Shown piece after piece: positions 50,501 through 57,841 of a stretch of 64,000 bases of DNA; position 1 is the stretch's first letter, and each line of letters opens with the position of its first letter. The stretch lies in NCBI GenBank assembly GCA_946902875.1, contig OX336358.1:15121694-15185693 (forward strand). The letters are read 5' to 3'. This DNA comes from Nematopogon swammerdamellus (Eukaryota > Arthropoda > Insecta > Lepidoptera > Adelidae). The position numbers were made by a program, and so were the translations under genes. Under the pieces are notes generated by a model that worked only from the letters and a program-made list of their open reading frames with translations, ran no database searches and had not been told where the DNA came from.

Positions 50501-53335
50501 CTAACTATGACACCCGTGATGGATGTCCGGCTCATTGTAGCCGGCACGATAAAAGGGAAGCACTGACGTGGGATCTAGTTCACCAAGGTGTAATCGACTG
50601 ACATCACCAATAGTGTCAGTTTAAAAAAAATTTAGAAATATAACAAGCTAATCAAGCGATCCATATCAATTTTAAGTATATTGTATTCAGTTGATTGTTT
50701 ATTGTATGTTTATCGTTTTTTCGTAGTCAAGTGCCATAACATTTTAATTTAATTTTTATTTAATTCCTTTTAGTCCTAAACCACTAATAAAATTGTGGGT
50801 ATATTTTTTAAATCCCATTTTTGAACTGTTTTCCTTAAAAAAATCTTAATGAATAAATAATATAAATAAATAATAAATGATAGAATATTAATAATAGTCT
50901 AGTTTATAACACGAATCAAGAAGAATCCACCAAAGATTCATAAGTTGAAATCGGTTAAGTAGCTTAGGCTCTGCGAGGGAACACAGTAACACATATTTAA
51001 GTTGGCAAAATCATAACTCTACTTTTGCCTTCGCCGAGAGAATTTTATTCTCAAGAAAATCACCTCTATCAAAACCAGCTTCAAGAGCCTACCCATAATA
51101 TTCTGCACTTTCCACAGTGATCTTAGAATCCTCTTCTAAGACCTGTTCCGATCCGGATTTGGAGTTTCCAATAGTCTAACACTTCATATACCTACGTCGG
51201 AGACTTGTGTTTACTTTCCCTTGAGCCCGACCCGCGGGTTCCTGTCGTGAACGTGTGCAAGCCAGCTTTCTAGATGCTTTCAATACATCTCCTCTGGCCT
51301 CTGGTACATATTCACACGCCTTGCTGGTTTGCATCAGTGGGGCCAGAGCACTAATGCTTCGACCAGCCAATTACACTTCAGAGAAGGTGACTTAACGGAG
51401 ACTTATCTTGGGTGGGATTGATGATTATACTGAACTAGAGGAGAACACAGCCGAGGCTTCTACGCGGTCATCTCACGTCCAGTATGGTGGTACTAAACCA
51501 ATCGGCTACAATTTGAGCATACCACCTAGTAAGATGCAAGGGAAGGGATCTACCCGGTTCCGAACGGCAAACGCTTATGTAAATGTAGACTAAGTGGACT
51601 TAAAAAAAAAAATCTAGCGAAGTTTCTTTTTTTTTTTTTTTTTTATTGAACCTGACACGGTTGGCTACATCACCTACAACATCCGTGATGTCAGCCCATA
51701 ACACAGGGTGAACTAGGTGCCATGTCAGTGCTTCCCTTCATTTCATGTCGGCTACACTAAACTGGACGGAAAACACGAACTATTTACATAGCGTTTCGAC
51801 CGACGTTTCGTTCAGTGCGGTGGTACCAACCCGGCCGGGATAAACCCTACCACCTAGTAAAGTAAGAAGGGAAGGGACCTACAGTTTAACGTGGAATCCG
51901 AACCACGGTCAGCCTCCAACGGTCGAGCGGTCACCCATCCAATCACTGACCGCGCTCAGCGTTGCTTAATAACAGTTGACTAACCAACCGCGCCACTGAG
52001 CTACCGAGGCTGACGAATTTTCTTATCCCTTAGTCGACTTTTACGACATGCGACGGGGAGAGATGCAGTGGGGCTATTCTTTTTAAGTACCGACCCCACA
52101 CGGTTCTTGCCAGTTCTTCTTCGTTTTGATAATCGAACTGGCAAAATACTTACCTAAAAATGTTAAAAATAACGAATCCGAGTGCAGTGGATGGTCTATG
52201 GATGATGAATAAAGATTAAAGTGAGAACGAAAGTTTTTTCATCTAAAAAAAAGTCTCAAAAATACTGAAAATCTTTTCAATGATTCCGGAGTTTTCATCA
52301 CACATACATACAGACACGTTCCCTTGTATAAAAAGAATATATTTGTATATACCTAACCTAACATAAAGTGCTTTGGTCCCTGAACAATACCGACAAGATG
52401 GCATACAAGATTGCCTACAATCCGACAGAAACAGCAAGCACGGTAGTCTCAGATGAAAGTCACTTCCCGGCTCACGACACGGCGGAATGTAATGATGCTG
52501 TGCCACTTGCGTCTGCGAACAAGGTTATCTGAACAGATGACGTTGGAGATTCGTCTGCCGATTGTGGGGATATTGTGACAGACAAATCTTGCGAAAAATC
52601 TGTGATAGGAAGTAAAAAGTTAAAAGAGAGAAGTTGGCCAAACGCTTGTGGAATGTTTGACCTAAATATGTTTCATGTTGACGAGAAGACATAACATAAA
52701 ATGGGAAACTACGTCTTTCGGGAATTCTGAAAAATTTCCGGGAATTTTGGGATTTTAAAATATCTCCCGATGGTGATATAGTTAGTAACTTTTGACACTT
52801 GTACCATGATGTAATATATGAATGCCTTATTTAAAAACCGAGGTATCCGTAGCTTGTTTATTGTATGGGGACTCCCTTAAATTTTTTACTTTTTTTTAAT
52901 TAATTGTTATATCCACCATATCAGATATTCTGTGAAAATTTTGACCGACTAGCTAGGTTAAAAAAATACAGCTTTCGGAGAGACAGACGGACGGCATAGG
53001 CTTAGTAATAGGCTTCAGTAGTGGTACGGAAGCCTAAAATGATCAAATGAGCACTTTATCATATTTAGCAAAAAATGTTTCGTCACACCAAATCAAATTA
53101 TTTTTTAACATATCATGAGGTTATCATCAAATATTAACAAAGTATTTCTGTCCTCCCACAGATCGCGCTCCTGCTCTCCGGTATCATCGCACTGAAGAAG
53201 ATAATCGCACAGAAGAACAGCGGCGGTCACGAGAGCCACGGCTGGTCTTCCGGAGGGGGTTCCTCGGGAGGCTGGGATCGTCGTTCCTATAACGACGTCT
53301 CCGACCTAGCCTACTCGGGGCACAAGCGAGCCTAG
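29109..53335 (+). CDS. Osiris-family (DUF1676) protein gene, three coding exons
   Basis: Join 29109-29517, 39220-39347 and 53162-53335; 236 residues. Visible in order: hydrophobic N-terminus (1-17, likely signal peptide cut near SSA|VT); Cys35 and Cys44 with the family-type stretch ending CLKKKAIIFFDRA; a DGVEVIK segment (66-72); a Gly/Lys/Met-rich turn GRGKMKKMMG (137-146); hydrophobic segments at about 157-176 and 180-190 with LAGKALIVSK between; a His/Gly/Ser/Trp-rich tail; and DLAY (227-230), matching the family C-terminal LAY motif. Splice sites are GTGAGA/TTGCAG (phase 1) and GTATGC/CCACAG (phase 0), and both joins restore the family reading across the hydrophobic hairpin. Osiris proteins are insect-specific and act in the secretory/endosomal system of cuticle-forming epithelia. 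The paralogue cannot be fixed by eye; the length is close to short members such as Osi9. The odd point is the huge, transposon-filled introns. The family call is firm; no other Osiris gene is in the window. Confidence 0.93.
29636..29815 (+). mobile_element. LINE-K 3' end with (TCTA)n tail
   Basis: ccaaaggttgactgggagaa, ggaataagtccgcctttt, gcaataaagtattc and a (TCTA)n tail. Starts about 120 bases into Osiris intron 1. Confidence 0.6.
30692..31178 (+). mobile_element. SINE-A interrupted by a LINE-C tail
   Basis: Head, diverged 5S-like part, T-arm and core to 30905, then LINE-C, then the tail from 31023. Confidence 0.8.
30906..31022 (+). mobile_element. LINE-C 3' tail, minimal insertion
   Basis: About 117 bases of only the LINE-C terminal 3' UTR and A-tail, inserted in a SINE-A and flanked by AAACG on both sides. 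Confidence 0.8.
31400..31798 (-). repeat. Rep-D, near full-length
   Basis: aaccggccaagttagagtcg to ccgtaccgggtacggaaccc; both ends present. Confidence 0.7.
31910..32115 (+). repeat. Tandem duplication of about 95 bases (Rep-Q related)
   Basis: Two units, each with gttgaaatgagtcatccggc, agcttttgccgaag and gacaagttcgagtgcaag, differing by a few bases and one short gap. Confidence 0.75.
32257..32473 (+). mobile_element. Helitron-1, complete (217 bases)
   Basis: A|TCCTTACC start, terminal hairpin and CTAG|T end: the canonical A-T insertion with no target duplication. Confidence 0.7.
32768..32845 (+). mobile_element. LINE-I 3' tail
   Basis: gaatgtccatgggcgtcgtt through catgtcgcgctttcaataaa; about 78 bases only. 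Confidence 0.55.
33243..33360 (-). mobile_element. LINE-F fragment, partial
   Basis: Shares the cacgcctgtttcc..gtaggcagaga segment with the other two copies; only the outer part remains. Confidence 0.45.
33473..33950 (+). mobile_element. Composite SINE: 92-base module plus full SINE-A
   Basis: Same layout as 17380-17857 with very few differences. Flanked by AATCAAT on both sides, counting into the A-tail. Confidence 0.85.
33955..35250. other. Unique AT-rich intron sequence
   Basis: Apart from a Rep-Q fragment and an (ATC)n run near 34885, nothing recognised. A minus-strand acceptor (atttttcttacag) lies near 35222, next to the coding-like fragment. Confidence 0.4.
34450..34565 (+). repeat. 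Rep-Q fragment
   Basis: ctgcgaagtttcttaccggt, cttcttcgtgggtgtaatcg, caaattcgagtatag. Confidence 0.45.
35251..35645 (-). pseudogene. Unidentified spliced-looking coding fragment
   Basis: Minus strand. Exon from about 35645 to 35572, donor ctag|gtaagt, 65-base intron, acceptor ccaag at 35507, exon 35506-35251 ending TAG-type stop. Joined frame about 109 codons with no stop, including IARWYCLEYSIYLQRTLIQ across the junction and ESLNVVYNGLDLF. A Helitron-2 lies 17 bases upstream. A further ATG exon-like stretch (MFKFTRVRSVFYCFFN) is at about 36121-36171. Style is hydrophobic, perhaps chemoreceptor-like, but I do not recognise the family. Confidence 0.35.
35663..36029 (-). mobile_element. Helitron-2, complete (367 bases)
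   Basis: A|TCAATATTAATAATAAATC start, hairpin gcgagcgaagccgcgggc and CTAG|T end. Aligns with the interrupted 21.9 kb copy. Confidence 0.72.
36030..36871. other. Unique intron sequence
   Basis: Apart from the short ATG exon-like stretch at about 36121-36171 (minus), nothing recognised. Confidence 0.4.
36872..37012 (-). mobile_element. SINE-A tail fragment
   Basis: Reverse tail with a small internal insertion (tctagtgttgtctcatac). Confidence 0.65.
37206..37745 (-). mobile_element. LINE-R C-terminal region
   Basis: Minus strand, two frames: KRPDGMTLIPW, ALVWDATCVDTLASSHV, AGAAAESA, FVAVAVETLGP, then SGDSRAGSFLMQRIS and NGNAASV. A frameshift lies near 37400. I read it as the C-terminus of a non-LTR element; the RPDG..VWDATCVDT pair could be a restriction-like endonuclease core (inference). 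Confidence 0.65.
38100..38475 (+). repeat. Rep-D copy followed by a partial second copy
   Basis: Full copy to about 38400 (acttggccgg, T-run), then straight into ccgtattcacacggaaatct and GTCT repeats. Confidence 0.65.
38553..38722 (+). mobile_element. LINE-I 3' end
   Basis: cacatatttccccccaagta through gtcgcgctttctataaaaaa. Confidence 0.6.
38744..39039 (+). mobile_element. Chimeric SINE: 92-base module plus SINE-A core
   Basis: Module then gactcccttcttat and the core and tail, the same junction as the 25752 copy. Lies just left of the LINE-C tail at exon 2. Confidence 0.78.
39048..39178 (-). mobile_element. LINE-C 3' tail next to Osiris exon 2
   Basis: Starts with the reverse-complement A-tail (ttttttatgtaaacc) and runs through the conserved tail to agatttgcagac. 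Leaves only about 41 bases before the exon 2 acceptor. Confidence 0.8.
39220..39347 (+). CDS. Osiris-family gene, coding exon 2
   Basis: 128 bases encoding residues 137-179, Met/Lys/Gly-rich then hydrophobic (VPLALAGLFILAGKALIVSK). The acceptor gtgttgcag has almost no polypyrimidine tract. Donor is aag|gtatgc. LINE fragments sit 41 bases upstream and about 33 bases downstream. Confidence 0.93.
39381..39499 (-). mobile_element. LINE-J 3' fragment with 11-base target duplication in Osiris intron 2
   Basis: Bounded by AATTTCCACTT at 39370-39380 and 39500-39510. Minus strand ends in an (ATG)n tail; the body contains the cctgtatcggtccactgctgg segment common in lepidopteran LINE ends. Starts about 33 bases after the exon 2 donor. 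Confidence 0.8.
40045..40375 (-). mobile_element. LINE-N C-terminal fragment, copy 2
   Basis: Reads PPPVRLRQIRHTLAEHPFVV, FLCRTANVWNGLTGNIFP and YNPRIFKSRFN. Near-identical to the 13.5 kb copy and joined to a SINE-A tail. Confidence 0.72.
40380..40491 (+). mobile_element. SINE-A fragment with internal deletion
   Basis: Core end (acccgggcgggttaaaccct) joins straight to the tail (gatatggcgcctagctcacc). Confidence 0.65.
40648..40730 (-). tRNA. tRNA-like sequence (pseudo-tRNA or SINE head)
   Basis: Minus strand has box A (gtggctcaatggtaagag) and box B (gggttcgaatccc) with outer TGTGA/TCACA pairing, but the acceptor and T stems are incomplete. Followed by T-rich sequence. Not a convincing functional tRNA. 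Confidence 0.4.
40810..42110. other. Largest low-repeat block in intron 2
   Basis: No repeat family recognised. Small ORFs overlap on both strands (41.6-41.85 kb) without domain signal. Possible site of intronic regulatory elements. Confidence 0.35.
42262..42440 (-). mobile_element. LINE-I 3' end, diverged
   Basis: ggtgtctaacgatacccatg and tacttgggaggaaatag, reversed. Confidence 0.5.
42447..42620 (-). mobile_element. LINE-K 3' end
   Basis: Reverse copy closely matching 29.7 kb, including catacgactctcaaacatcc on the minus strand. Confidence 0.6.
42690..42928 (+). mobile_element. LINE-C 3' fragment
   Basis: Ends of ORF2 (cttcaaacgtcgtatcaacgg region) plus 3' UTR ending ggtttacataaaaaa. Confidence 0.75.
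42935..43065 (+). repeat. Rep-Q fragment
   Basis: ctgcgaagtttcttgccggc, gtggatgcaatcgaaccgga, gaataaagaataaagaatta. Confidence 0.45.
43112..43422 (-). repeat. Rep-B, full-length with 92-base module
   Basis: Body from cacacgctgaatcccgacaa to gcatgactcggcggaagtac, then the module reversed (gggagagatgcagtggggct). Confidence 0.75.
43424..43855 (-). mobile_element. SINE-H, full-length
   Basis: Poly-T, tail, shared core and tRNA-like head in reverse (ggattcgaacctcgg, then cactcggccacccgccgc). The head end is duplicated (actcggccacccgccgctta twice). Confidence 0.8.
44095..44345 (-). repeat. Rep-D fragment, diverged
   Basis: aaatcggtcaagtgcgcgtt, gacgccatctattattcagt, cataataacacaatatatgt. Confidence 0.45.
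44346..45597. other. Low-repeat block with weak coding-like pieces
   Basis: A Lys/Asn-rich frame at 44824-45011 and a short acidic frame near 45300-45420 (SDGKHNLDDDTLMNDD). Possibly a decayed transposon ORF; unproven. Confidence 0.3.
45598..45925 (-). mobile_element. SINE-A, old copy
   Basis: Tail, core and T-arm recognisable but strongly diverged. Confidence 0.55.
46012..46135 (-). repeat. Rep-B, short copy with internal duplication
   Basis: acgctgaatcccgacaatta; gtaagtaatcgtcg is repeated in tandem. Confidence 0.55.
46160..46335 (+). mobile_element. Diverged CR1-group LINE 3' fragment
   Basis: Recognisable WDGLPVNVFP segment and a diverged version of the LINE-C tail (ggcatggtgcc..gagcgtggtttc). 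Confidence 0.5.
46348..46640 (-). mobile_element. LINE-F fragment
   Basis: Minus-strand reading DGRLTKEIYEANVSGRVGK, RPRRTYLDQIGHVLKKGQV, STRNQRACMKNIM: a recognisable non-LTR C-terminus. About 60 codons open. Confidence 0.65.
46837..47162 (-). repeat. Rep-B, full-length with 92-base module
   Basis: Best copy; tail (catacatacatatca), body and module, ending near taccgaacccacgcggta. Confidence 0.78.
47800..48165 (-). repeat. Rep-D fragments, diverged
   Basis: gtcaagtgcgagtcggactc and tcgcgcaccgagggc; a weak remainder reaches cgtacggaacccttac. Confidence 0.45.
48548..48650 (+). mobile_element. SINE-H tail
   Basis: gggaagtctccggtatggca through cacccatgccggattacgta. Confidence 0.65.
48700..49078 (+). 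pseudogene. Degenerate coding sequence, two internal stops
   Basis: One frame reads IEDVIKIHGYDIDDLKL, stop, ERGAGESDLTTYHTRVTNLP, stop, LRAICTKLCLQALVG and FPFAGLDAMNDFF to a final TGA. Not recognised; codon-like composition but decayed. Confidence 0.3.
49457..49790 (+). repeat. Two tandem LINE-K-like 3' ends
   Basis: Two direct copies (49457-49600 and 49648-49790) of cctcatcac..aaggttg.ctggaag .. cactcctgtatttcttg .. gcaataaagagttt. Each has its own AATAAA. Confidence 0.55.
50097..50405 (-). repeat. Rep-B with diverged module
   Basis: acgctgtatcccgacaatca, ctgcacgactcggtgaggac, then atgcacggacagagatgaag. Confidence 0.65.
50515..50632 (+). mobile_element. SINE-A tail, diverged
   Basis: ccggcacgataaaagggaag, ctagttcaccaaggtgtaat, agtgtcagttt. 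Confidence 0.5.
51330..51576 (-). mobile_element. SINE-H body
   Basis: Reverse tail and core (ccagtatggtggtactaaac, ccacctagtaagatgcaagg); no head. Confidence 0.65.
51627..52104 (-). mobile_element. Composite SINE: 92-base module plus full SINE-A
   Basis: Reverse of the 17.4 and 33.5 kb composites. Interrupts a Rep-Q copy, so the whole composite moved as one unit. Confidence 0.85.
52105..52220 (+). repeat. Rep-Q fragment split by the composite SINE
   Basis: Continues (cttgccagttcttcttcg) from tctagcgaagtttc just left of 51627, showing the composite SINE inserted into a Rep-Q copy. Confidence 0.55.
52357..52694 (+). pseudogene. Degenerate coding sequence, one internal stop
   Basis: Frame reads VLWSLNNTDKMAYKIAYNPT, DESHFPAHDTAECNDAVPL, an internal TGA at about 52530, then DVGDSSADCGDIVTDKSCEK and RSWPNACGMFDLNMFHVD to TAA. 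Rich in Asp/Ser; family unknown. Confidence 0.35.
52838..53038 (-). repeat. Rep-D fragment just before Osiris exon 3
   Basis: ccgaggtatccgtagc, tattctgtgaaaattttgac, gacggcataggcttagtaat; about 120 bases before the acceptor. Confidence 0.6.
53162..53335 (+). CDS. Osiris-family gene, coding exon 3 with stop
   Basis: 57 codons then TAG at 53333-53335. Starts IALLLSGIIALKK, completing the hydrophobic hairpin, then a Gly/Ser/His/Trp tail and DLAYSG. Acceptor tcctcccacag is pyrimidine-rich and strong. Confidence 0.93.
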   Translation: MALLLSGIIALKKIIAQKNSGGHESHGWSSGGGSSGGWDRRSYNDVSDLAYSGHKRA

Positions 53336-53567
53336 ATTAATTTAACCTTGGAGTCTTAGCTGATTGTTTACTAAACATTCATAATGATTGTGATAATTTC
53401 TTATTTCAACTTTTTTTAGGGATTTGAACAATAATTTTTAATATCAGGCCCATAGTACTCATTTAATATCATCTCCATCCCTTAGGGTCCAGAGTTCATA
53501 AGGGTTAGAGAACGCTCAACGAAATAGCCCTCAGACAAAACGGCCACTTCATAACCATTTGGCATAA

Positions 53568-53573
53568 AATAAA
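53568..53573 (+). terminator. Candidate poly(A) signal of the Osiris gene
   Basis: AATAAA about 235 bases after the stop codon, followed by a T/GT-rich stretch. Later AATAAA copies at 54580 and 54689 could serve longer 3' UTRs. Confidence 0.45.
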
Positions 53574-54868
53574 CATTTTAATTTGTATCGTCATTTTTGG
53601 TCAAGATTTGTGTCTTTGTAGGAAAAATTTTTATATTAAGTTTAATTGAAATTATTGTTTAGATAAAATTGTTCCTACATTCAGATCTAATAGTAGAAAC
53701 ATCGGTAAACAGTCAAATTTTTAACCTGAACCAAATAGTTTTTAAGTTATTGTTCGATTACGTTAAAATGGGACCCGAAGCGCATAGCATGATCAGTTCA
53801 CATATGTCTTTTACGCTGTGTTTCTGTTGGTACTAGCTGCCATGCCTGTCAATCATAACCTCTCGTGTTAATTTTCTCATTCCATCATATATTGTTTTTA
53901 ATCTTAATTTAAATTTCCTCTTCACATTAATTTTCATTATTTTCTATATCGATATTAGATCATTCGATTTTATCATCATTACTTCAATGGAATTGCTTGA
54001 TAAAGCAAACCCAATTACATTGGCTAGTCACGTGACTGTGGCATTATATTAAAGCAAATAGTCTTGTTATTAACTATTCAGCTATTGATTATGATCGTAA
54101 AAGTGATCACCTTTCATTGCAAATACTTTGATGGTATCTACAACAAAAACGATTCATGTAGGTATTGAAGAGATTATCGTTGACTTTCAATTGATTTTTT
54201 TTCTATTATGTTTCTAGCTTCAATTATTTTCATTGAATGTTCTGTTAAAGTTGATGATTTAGCTTTAGGCTCCATTACTAAGGCGTATGATATTGTATGA
54301 AAGAAAAGTAAATTATTCAGTGTGTTTGAGGGAGTGTTCTGTGTGGAATAATTATGTTTATAAGTAATGTAAAATTGTCTTTAAGACAATTAATGTACGT
54401 TGTATTAAAATTATAATTTTAAGGAGTTCTTGAAAGTATTACTGTTGTACCTTTGTATTAATGTGAAGTGCCTAAATACTCAAAGAATCGATTATGTTTA
54501 TTTTTATTTAAACAAATATTTTTATAGACTGGCTAGATTACCTTGTAAATGTTGTCCGCTTTTTGTTTTGTATTTGTTTAATAAATCAGCAATGTTTTTA
54601 AGTTGTATAGAATTTGTTATTTTTGTTTCTGTGATTTTACTTTTATTATCGACGTAAATTCGCGTGTATTTGGACAAAATTCGTTTAAAATAAATATCAA
54701 CTATTAATTTTGTTTTATTTTCAATTATTTTAACTTCAATTCCAAAATTTTCAATCTGTATTAGTTTCGAAAATTAATTAATTAAGTTAGCGACAAATCT
54801 ATCTATCTATATATCTATACATCTTCTATCTATCTATATCTATATATCTATTCTATTTACATTTTCTA
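53574..54868. other. Osiris 3' flank, unique
   Basis: AT-rich; later AATAAA signals at 54580 and 54689 allow a longer 3' UTR. A (CTAT)n run at 54800-54850. No repeat until the Helitron-like end. Confidence 0.5.
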
Positions 54869-54909
54869 CTAGCTGTTGCCCGCGGCTTCGCTCGCGTGAA
54901 ATTCGTTCT

Positions 54910-55200
54910 CCAAAGAAGAATGTAAGTAACTAAGGGCGACGCCGAAGGCCGAGCTGCGTTCAGGTAATCGATAAACCTTCTCAAAGAAAGTAACTAACTA
55001 AGGGCGAGGCCGAAGGCCGAGCTGCTTTCAGGTAAACGATAAACTTTTCTCAAATAAAATAAGTAAGTAAGGGCGAGGCCGAAGGCCGAGCTGCGTTCAG
55101 GAAGACGATAAACCTTCTGGAAGAAAGGAAGGAACTAAGTGCGAGGCCGAAGGCCGAGCTGCGTTCAGGTAAACCAAAAATCCTCTTCCGCCTTCGGGCC
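54910..55200 (+). repeat. Minisatellite, 4 units
   Basis: Unit about 67 bases: taagggcgaggccgaaggcc, gagctgcgttcaggtaa, cgataaaccttctcaaag. Each has a GGCCGAAGGCC stem. Confidence 0.8.
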
Positions 55201-55289
55201 TCGCCCTTAAAGACTTCCTTTCTTCGATAGAATATAATATTGTTTACTCAATCTATTTATTTCATAAAAATAAAAAAGTCATATTAATA

Positions 55290-55760
55290 ACTAAAGAATT
55301 AAAACCTACCTAACAAACATTAAAATAACTATCAAAACGGGCATTTTCAAATGTTCTTAGAGCACTTGCGGCATTACCCCGCTGGATGGCAAGGCTGACC
55401 CTTTGAATGAAGTACATAAGTCCTTGATGGCGGGACACCAGTTGCGTCAACCAGCAGAGGCCCAAGCCTTTTTCGGCTTCACTGCTCCACGGACCGAGGG
55501 TTTCAACCGCAAACGCAACAAATTCGAAATCTTGAATTATATTTCTATATTTGTTGCGTTTGAGGCTCTCCGCCCCAGCCTCGGCCGCGCCAGCCGCTCT
55601 TGAAGATGTCCTAACGTGACTTGGAGCCAATGTGAGAACACAAGTGGCGTCCCACATCAAAAAACTACCCTTAGTCCATGGCACTAAGGTGATAGCATAG
55701 GGCCTCTTGCCATCCAGCCGGGAATAACCGCGAGGTTCTAGGATGCACGGTATATTTCCC
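55290..55760 (-). mobile_element. LINE-R C-terminal region, copy inside the inverted minisatellite element
   Basis: Reads PWTKGSFLMWDATCVLTLAPSHV, AGAAEAGAESLKRNKYRN, FEFVAFAVETLGPWSSEAEK, IQRVSLAIQRGNAASAL. Same family as the 22.3 and 37.4 kb copies. Confidence 0.68.
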
Positions 55761-55839
55761 GTCAGAAGCGTGGACTTTATAATAAAATTTAAATTAAGTT
55801 AACTCAATCTTAATGTTAATTAACTTTATTCGAAAAGGT

Positions 55840-56690
55840 TTAGCTTCTTCCTGAACGCAGCTCGGCCTTCGGCCTCGCCCTTAGTTACTTGCTTTCTTAG
55901 AGATGGTTTATCATTTGTCAGAACGTAGCTCGGTCTTCGGCCTCGCCTTAGTTACTTACTTTCATCAAAAATGTTTACCTTCTTCCTGAACGCAGCTCGG
56001 CCTACGGCCTCGCCCTTAGTTACTTGCTTTCTTCGAGATGGTTTATGGTCTTCCCGAATAGAGCACGGCCTTCGGCCTCGCCCTTAGTTACTTACTTTCT
56101 TCAAGATGGTTTAGCTTCTTCCTGAACGAAGCTCGGCCTTCGGCCTCGCCCTTAGTTACTTGCTTTCTTCGAGATGGTTTTTCAATTATCAGAACGTAGC
56201 TCGGCCTTCGGCCTCGCCTTAGTTACTTATTTTCTTCAAGATGTTTTAGCTTCTTTCTGAACGCAGCTCGGCCTTCGGCTTCGCCCTTAGTTACTTACTT
56301 TCTTCGAGATGGTTTTTCAATTATTCGAACGTAGCTCGGCCTTCGGCCTCGCCTTAGTTACTTACTTTCTTCAAGATGGTTTAGCTTCTTCCTGAACGCA
56401 GCCCGGCCTGCGGCCTCGCCCATAGTTACTTGTAAGTACCTAACCTACTACTTGTAAGTAACCTTCTCGAAGAAAGTAAACTTTCTTCGAGAAGGTTTAT
56501 GATCTTCCAGAATAGAGCTCTGCCTTCGGCCTCGCCCTTAGTTACTTACTTTCTTCAAGAATATTTTTCTTCTTCCTGAACTCAGCTCCACCTTCCGCCT
56601 CGCCCTTAGTAACTTTCATCGAGAAAGAATATCGTTTACGTGAGCGCAGATCCGCCTTCGGGCCCGCCTTTAGTTACTTACTTTTTTTTT
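55840..56690 (-). repeat. Minisatellite, about 12-13 units with alternating subtypes
   Basis: Unit about 65 bases: gcagctcggccttcggcctc, gcccttagttacttgctttc, ttcgagatggttt. Several units alternate between two forms (gaacgcag and gaacgtag), suggesting a two-unit higher-order repeat. Confidence 0.8.
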
Positions 56691-56879
56691 TTAAATACGA
56701 ATTTCACGCGAGCGAAGCCGCGGGCAACAGATATATAAATTTTATTGCACCAATGACAGCGACATAACTTCGACTATCAATTATTTTTTTTATTTATCAA
56801 ACAATTTGTCACCGGCCAGCTCACGTCGAGATGACAGTTCTCCGTTGTCAACATGACATTTAAAATTGTTTTTTACCAT

Positions 56880-57490
56880 TACTTTGGATTACGTGATTTT
56901 TATTATATTTTTTAATTATTATGTTAATCCGGGATATACACTGTCACTATAGACAGTTTCGTCAAATTCCGTTCAGTGGTTTTTGCGAGATGCGCGTACA
57001 AATAGACATTTTTGCATTTACGATTTTATTGTATGTATAGAAAGAATAGATATGTATAGACTATTGTGTTCAAGTTATAAAAAAGAAGAACTTGTCATTT
57101 TCGTTGTATCTACTTATTTTTAAATTTGGAATGGATATTTTATTCAAATTGTATTTGCTGCCAGTTCTCAAGATATAATTATGTACTTTGGACTACGTGA
57201 TTTAAACGCGCAATAATGTTTATAATTGTTTAATTTTTTTTTATTTTTGTTTTTTTTTTTACGTATTATGTTAACCCGGCATATAAACTGCCACTATACA
57301 AAGTTTCGTCTAATTCCGTTCAGTGGTTTTTTGCGTGATGCGCGTACAGACAAACAAACAAACAAAAATTTTAAAAACTGTTTTAAAATGTTCAGTATCT
57401 CATTTTAAGCCACCCTGGTTAGTTTTTTTCCGAATACATTCAATGTACAGACTTTCTTACCTTTACGATTTTATTATATGTATAGATATT
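56880..57490 (+). repeat. Direct duplication of an unclassified repeat
   Basis: Two diverged copies (about 56880-57060 and 57185-57490) sharing cactata, cgtc.aattccgttcagtgg, gatgcgcgtaca and cgattttatt.tatgtatag. Confidence 0.5.
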
Positions 57491-57625
57491 AAATAAAAAA
57501 GAATAATCGAAATCGATTGAAGGGGTACAGAATGATTCGCCATATGTGTCAAACTGCAAATTGTTGAAAAAGTCCACATCACAAAAGTTTTTCTGAAGGT
57601 CCACACACCATAGTAATTATCCTCC
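57480..57625 (-). repeat. Unclassified repeat, second copy at 23.70-23.84 kb
   Basis: gtacagaatgattcgccata, gtgtcaaactgcaaattgtt and gtccacatcacaaaag, inverse of 23697-23835. Confidence 0.5.
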
Positions 57626-57841
57626 TTTCTATTTCTTCTGCCACCAGGGCACTTTACCGCTTTACCACTTTATGACGTTATCACGTAAAACTATCGTCCG
57701 TAAACCGACTTTACAGACAACCAATTTTTTTTATAATTATTTATATTTATAATAATATTATTAAATAAAAAAACACATATTTTTTATGATATTTCGACAA
57801 ATTTGTCGTCTTCAGATAAAATTATTTATAAACGGTGAACA

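Larger units (their letters stand above)
39348..53161 (+). other. Osiris intron 2 (13,814 bases)
   Basis: GT-AG phase 0 intron. Contains LINE-J, LINE-N, LINE-C, LINE-F, SINE-A, SINE-H and Rep-B copies, a unique block at about 40.8-42.1 kb, and degenerate open frames at 48.7 and 52.4 kb. Confidence 0.9.
54869..56730. mobile_element. Helitron-like composite with inverted ends and two minisatellite arrays
   Basis: Left end: actagctgttgcccgcggct plus tcgctcgcgtgaaattcg; the right end is its inverse (cgcgagcgaagccgcgggca). Inside: direct array 54.91-55.20 kb, LINE-R fragment, inverted array 55.84-56.69 kb. Confidence 0.65.

Noticed and set aside
54910..56690. CRISPR-like array
   Set aside because: Repeats are tandem minisatellite units without unique spacers, in a eukaryotic genome.
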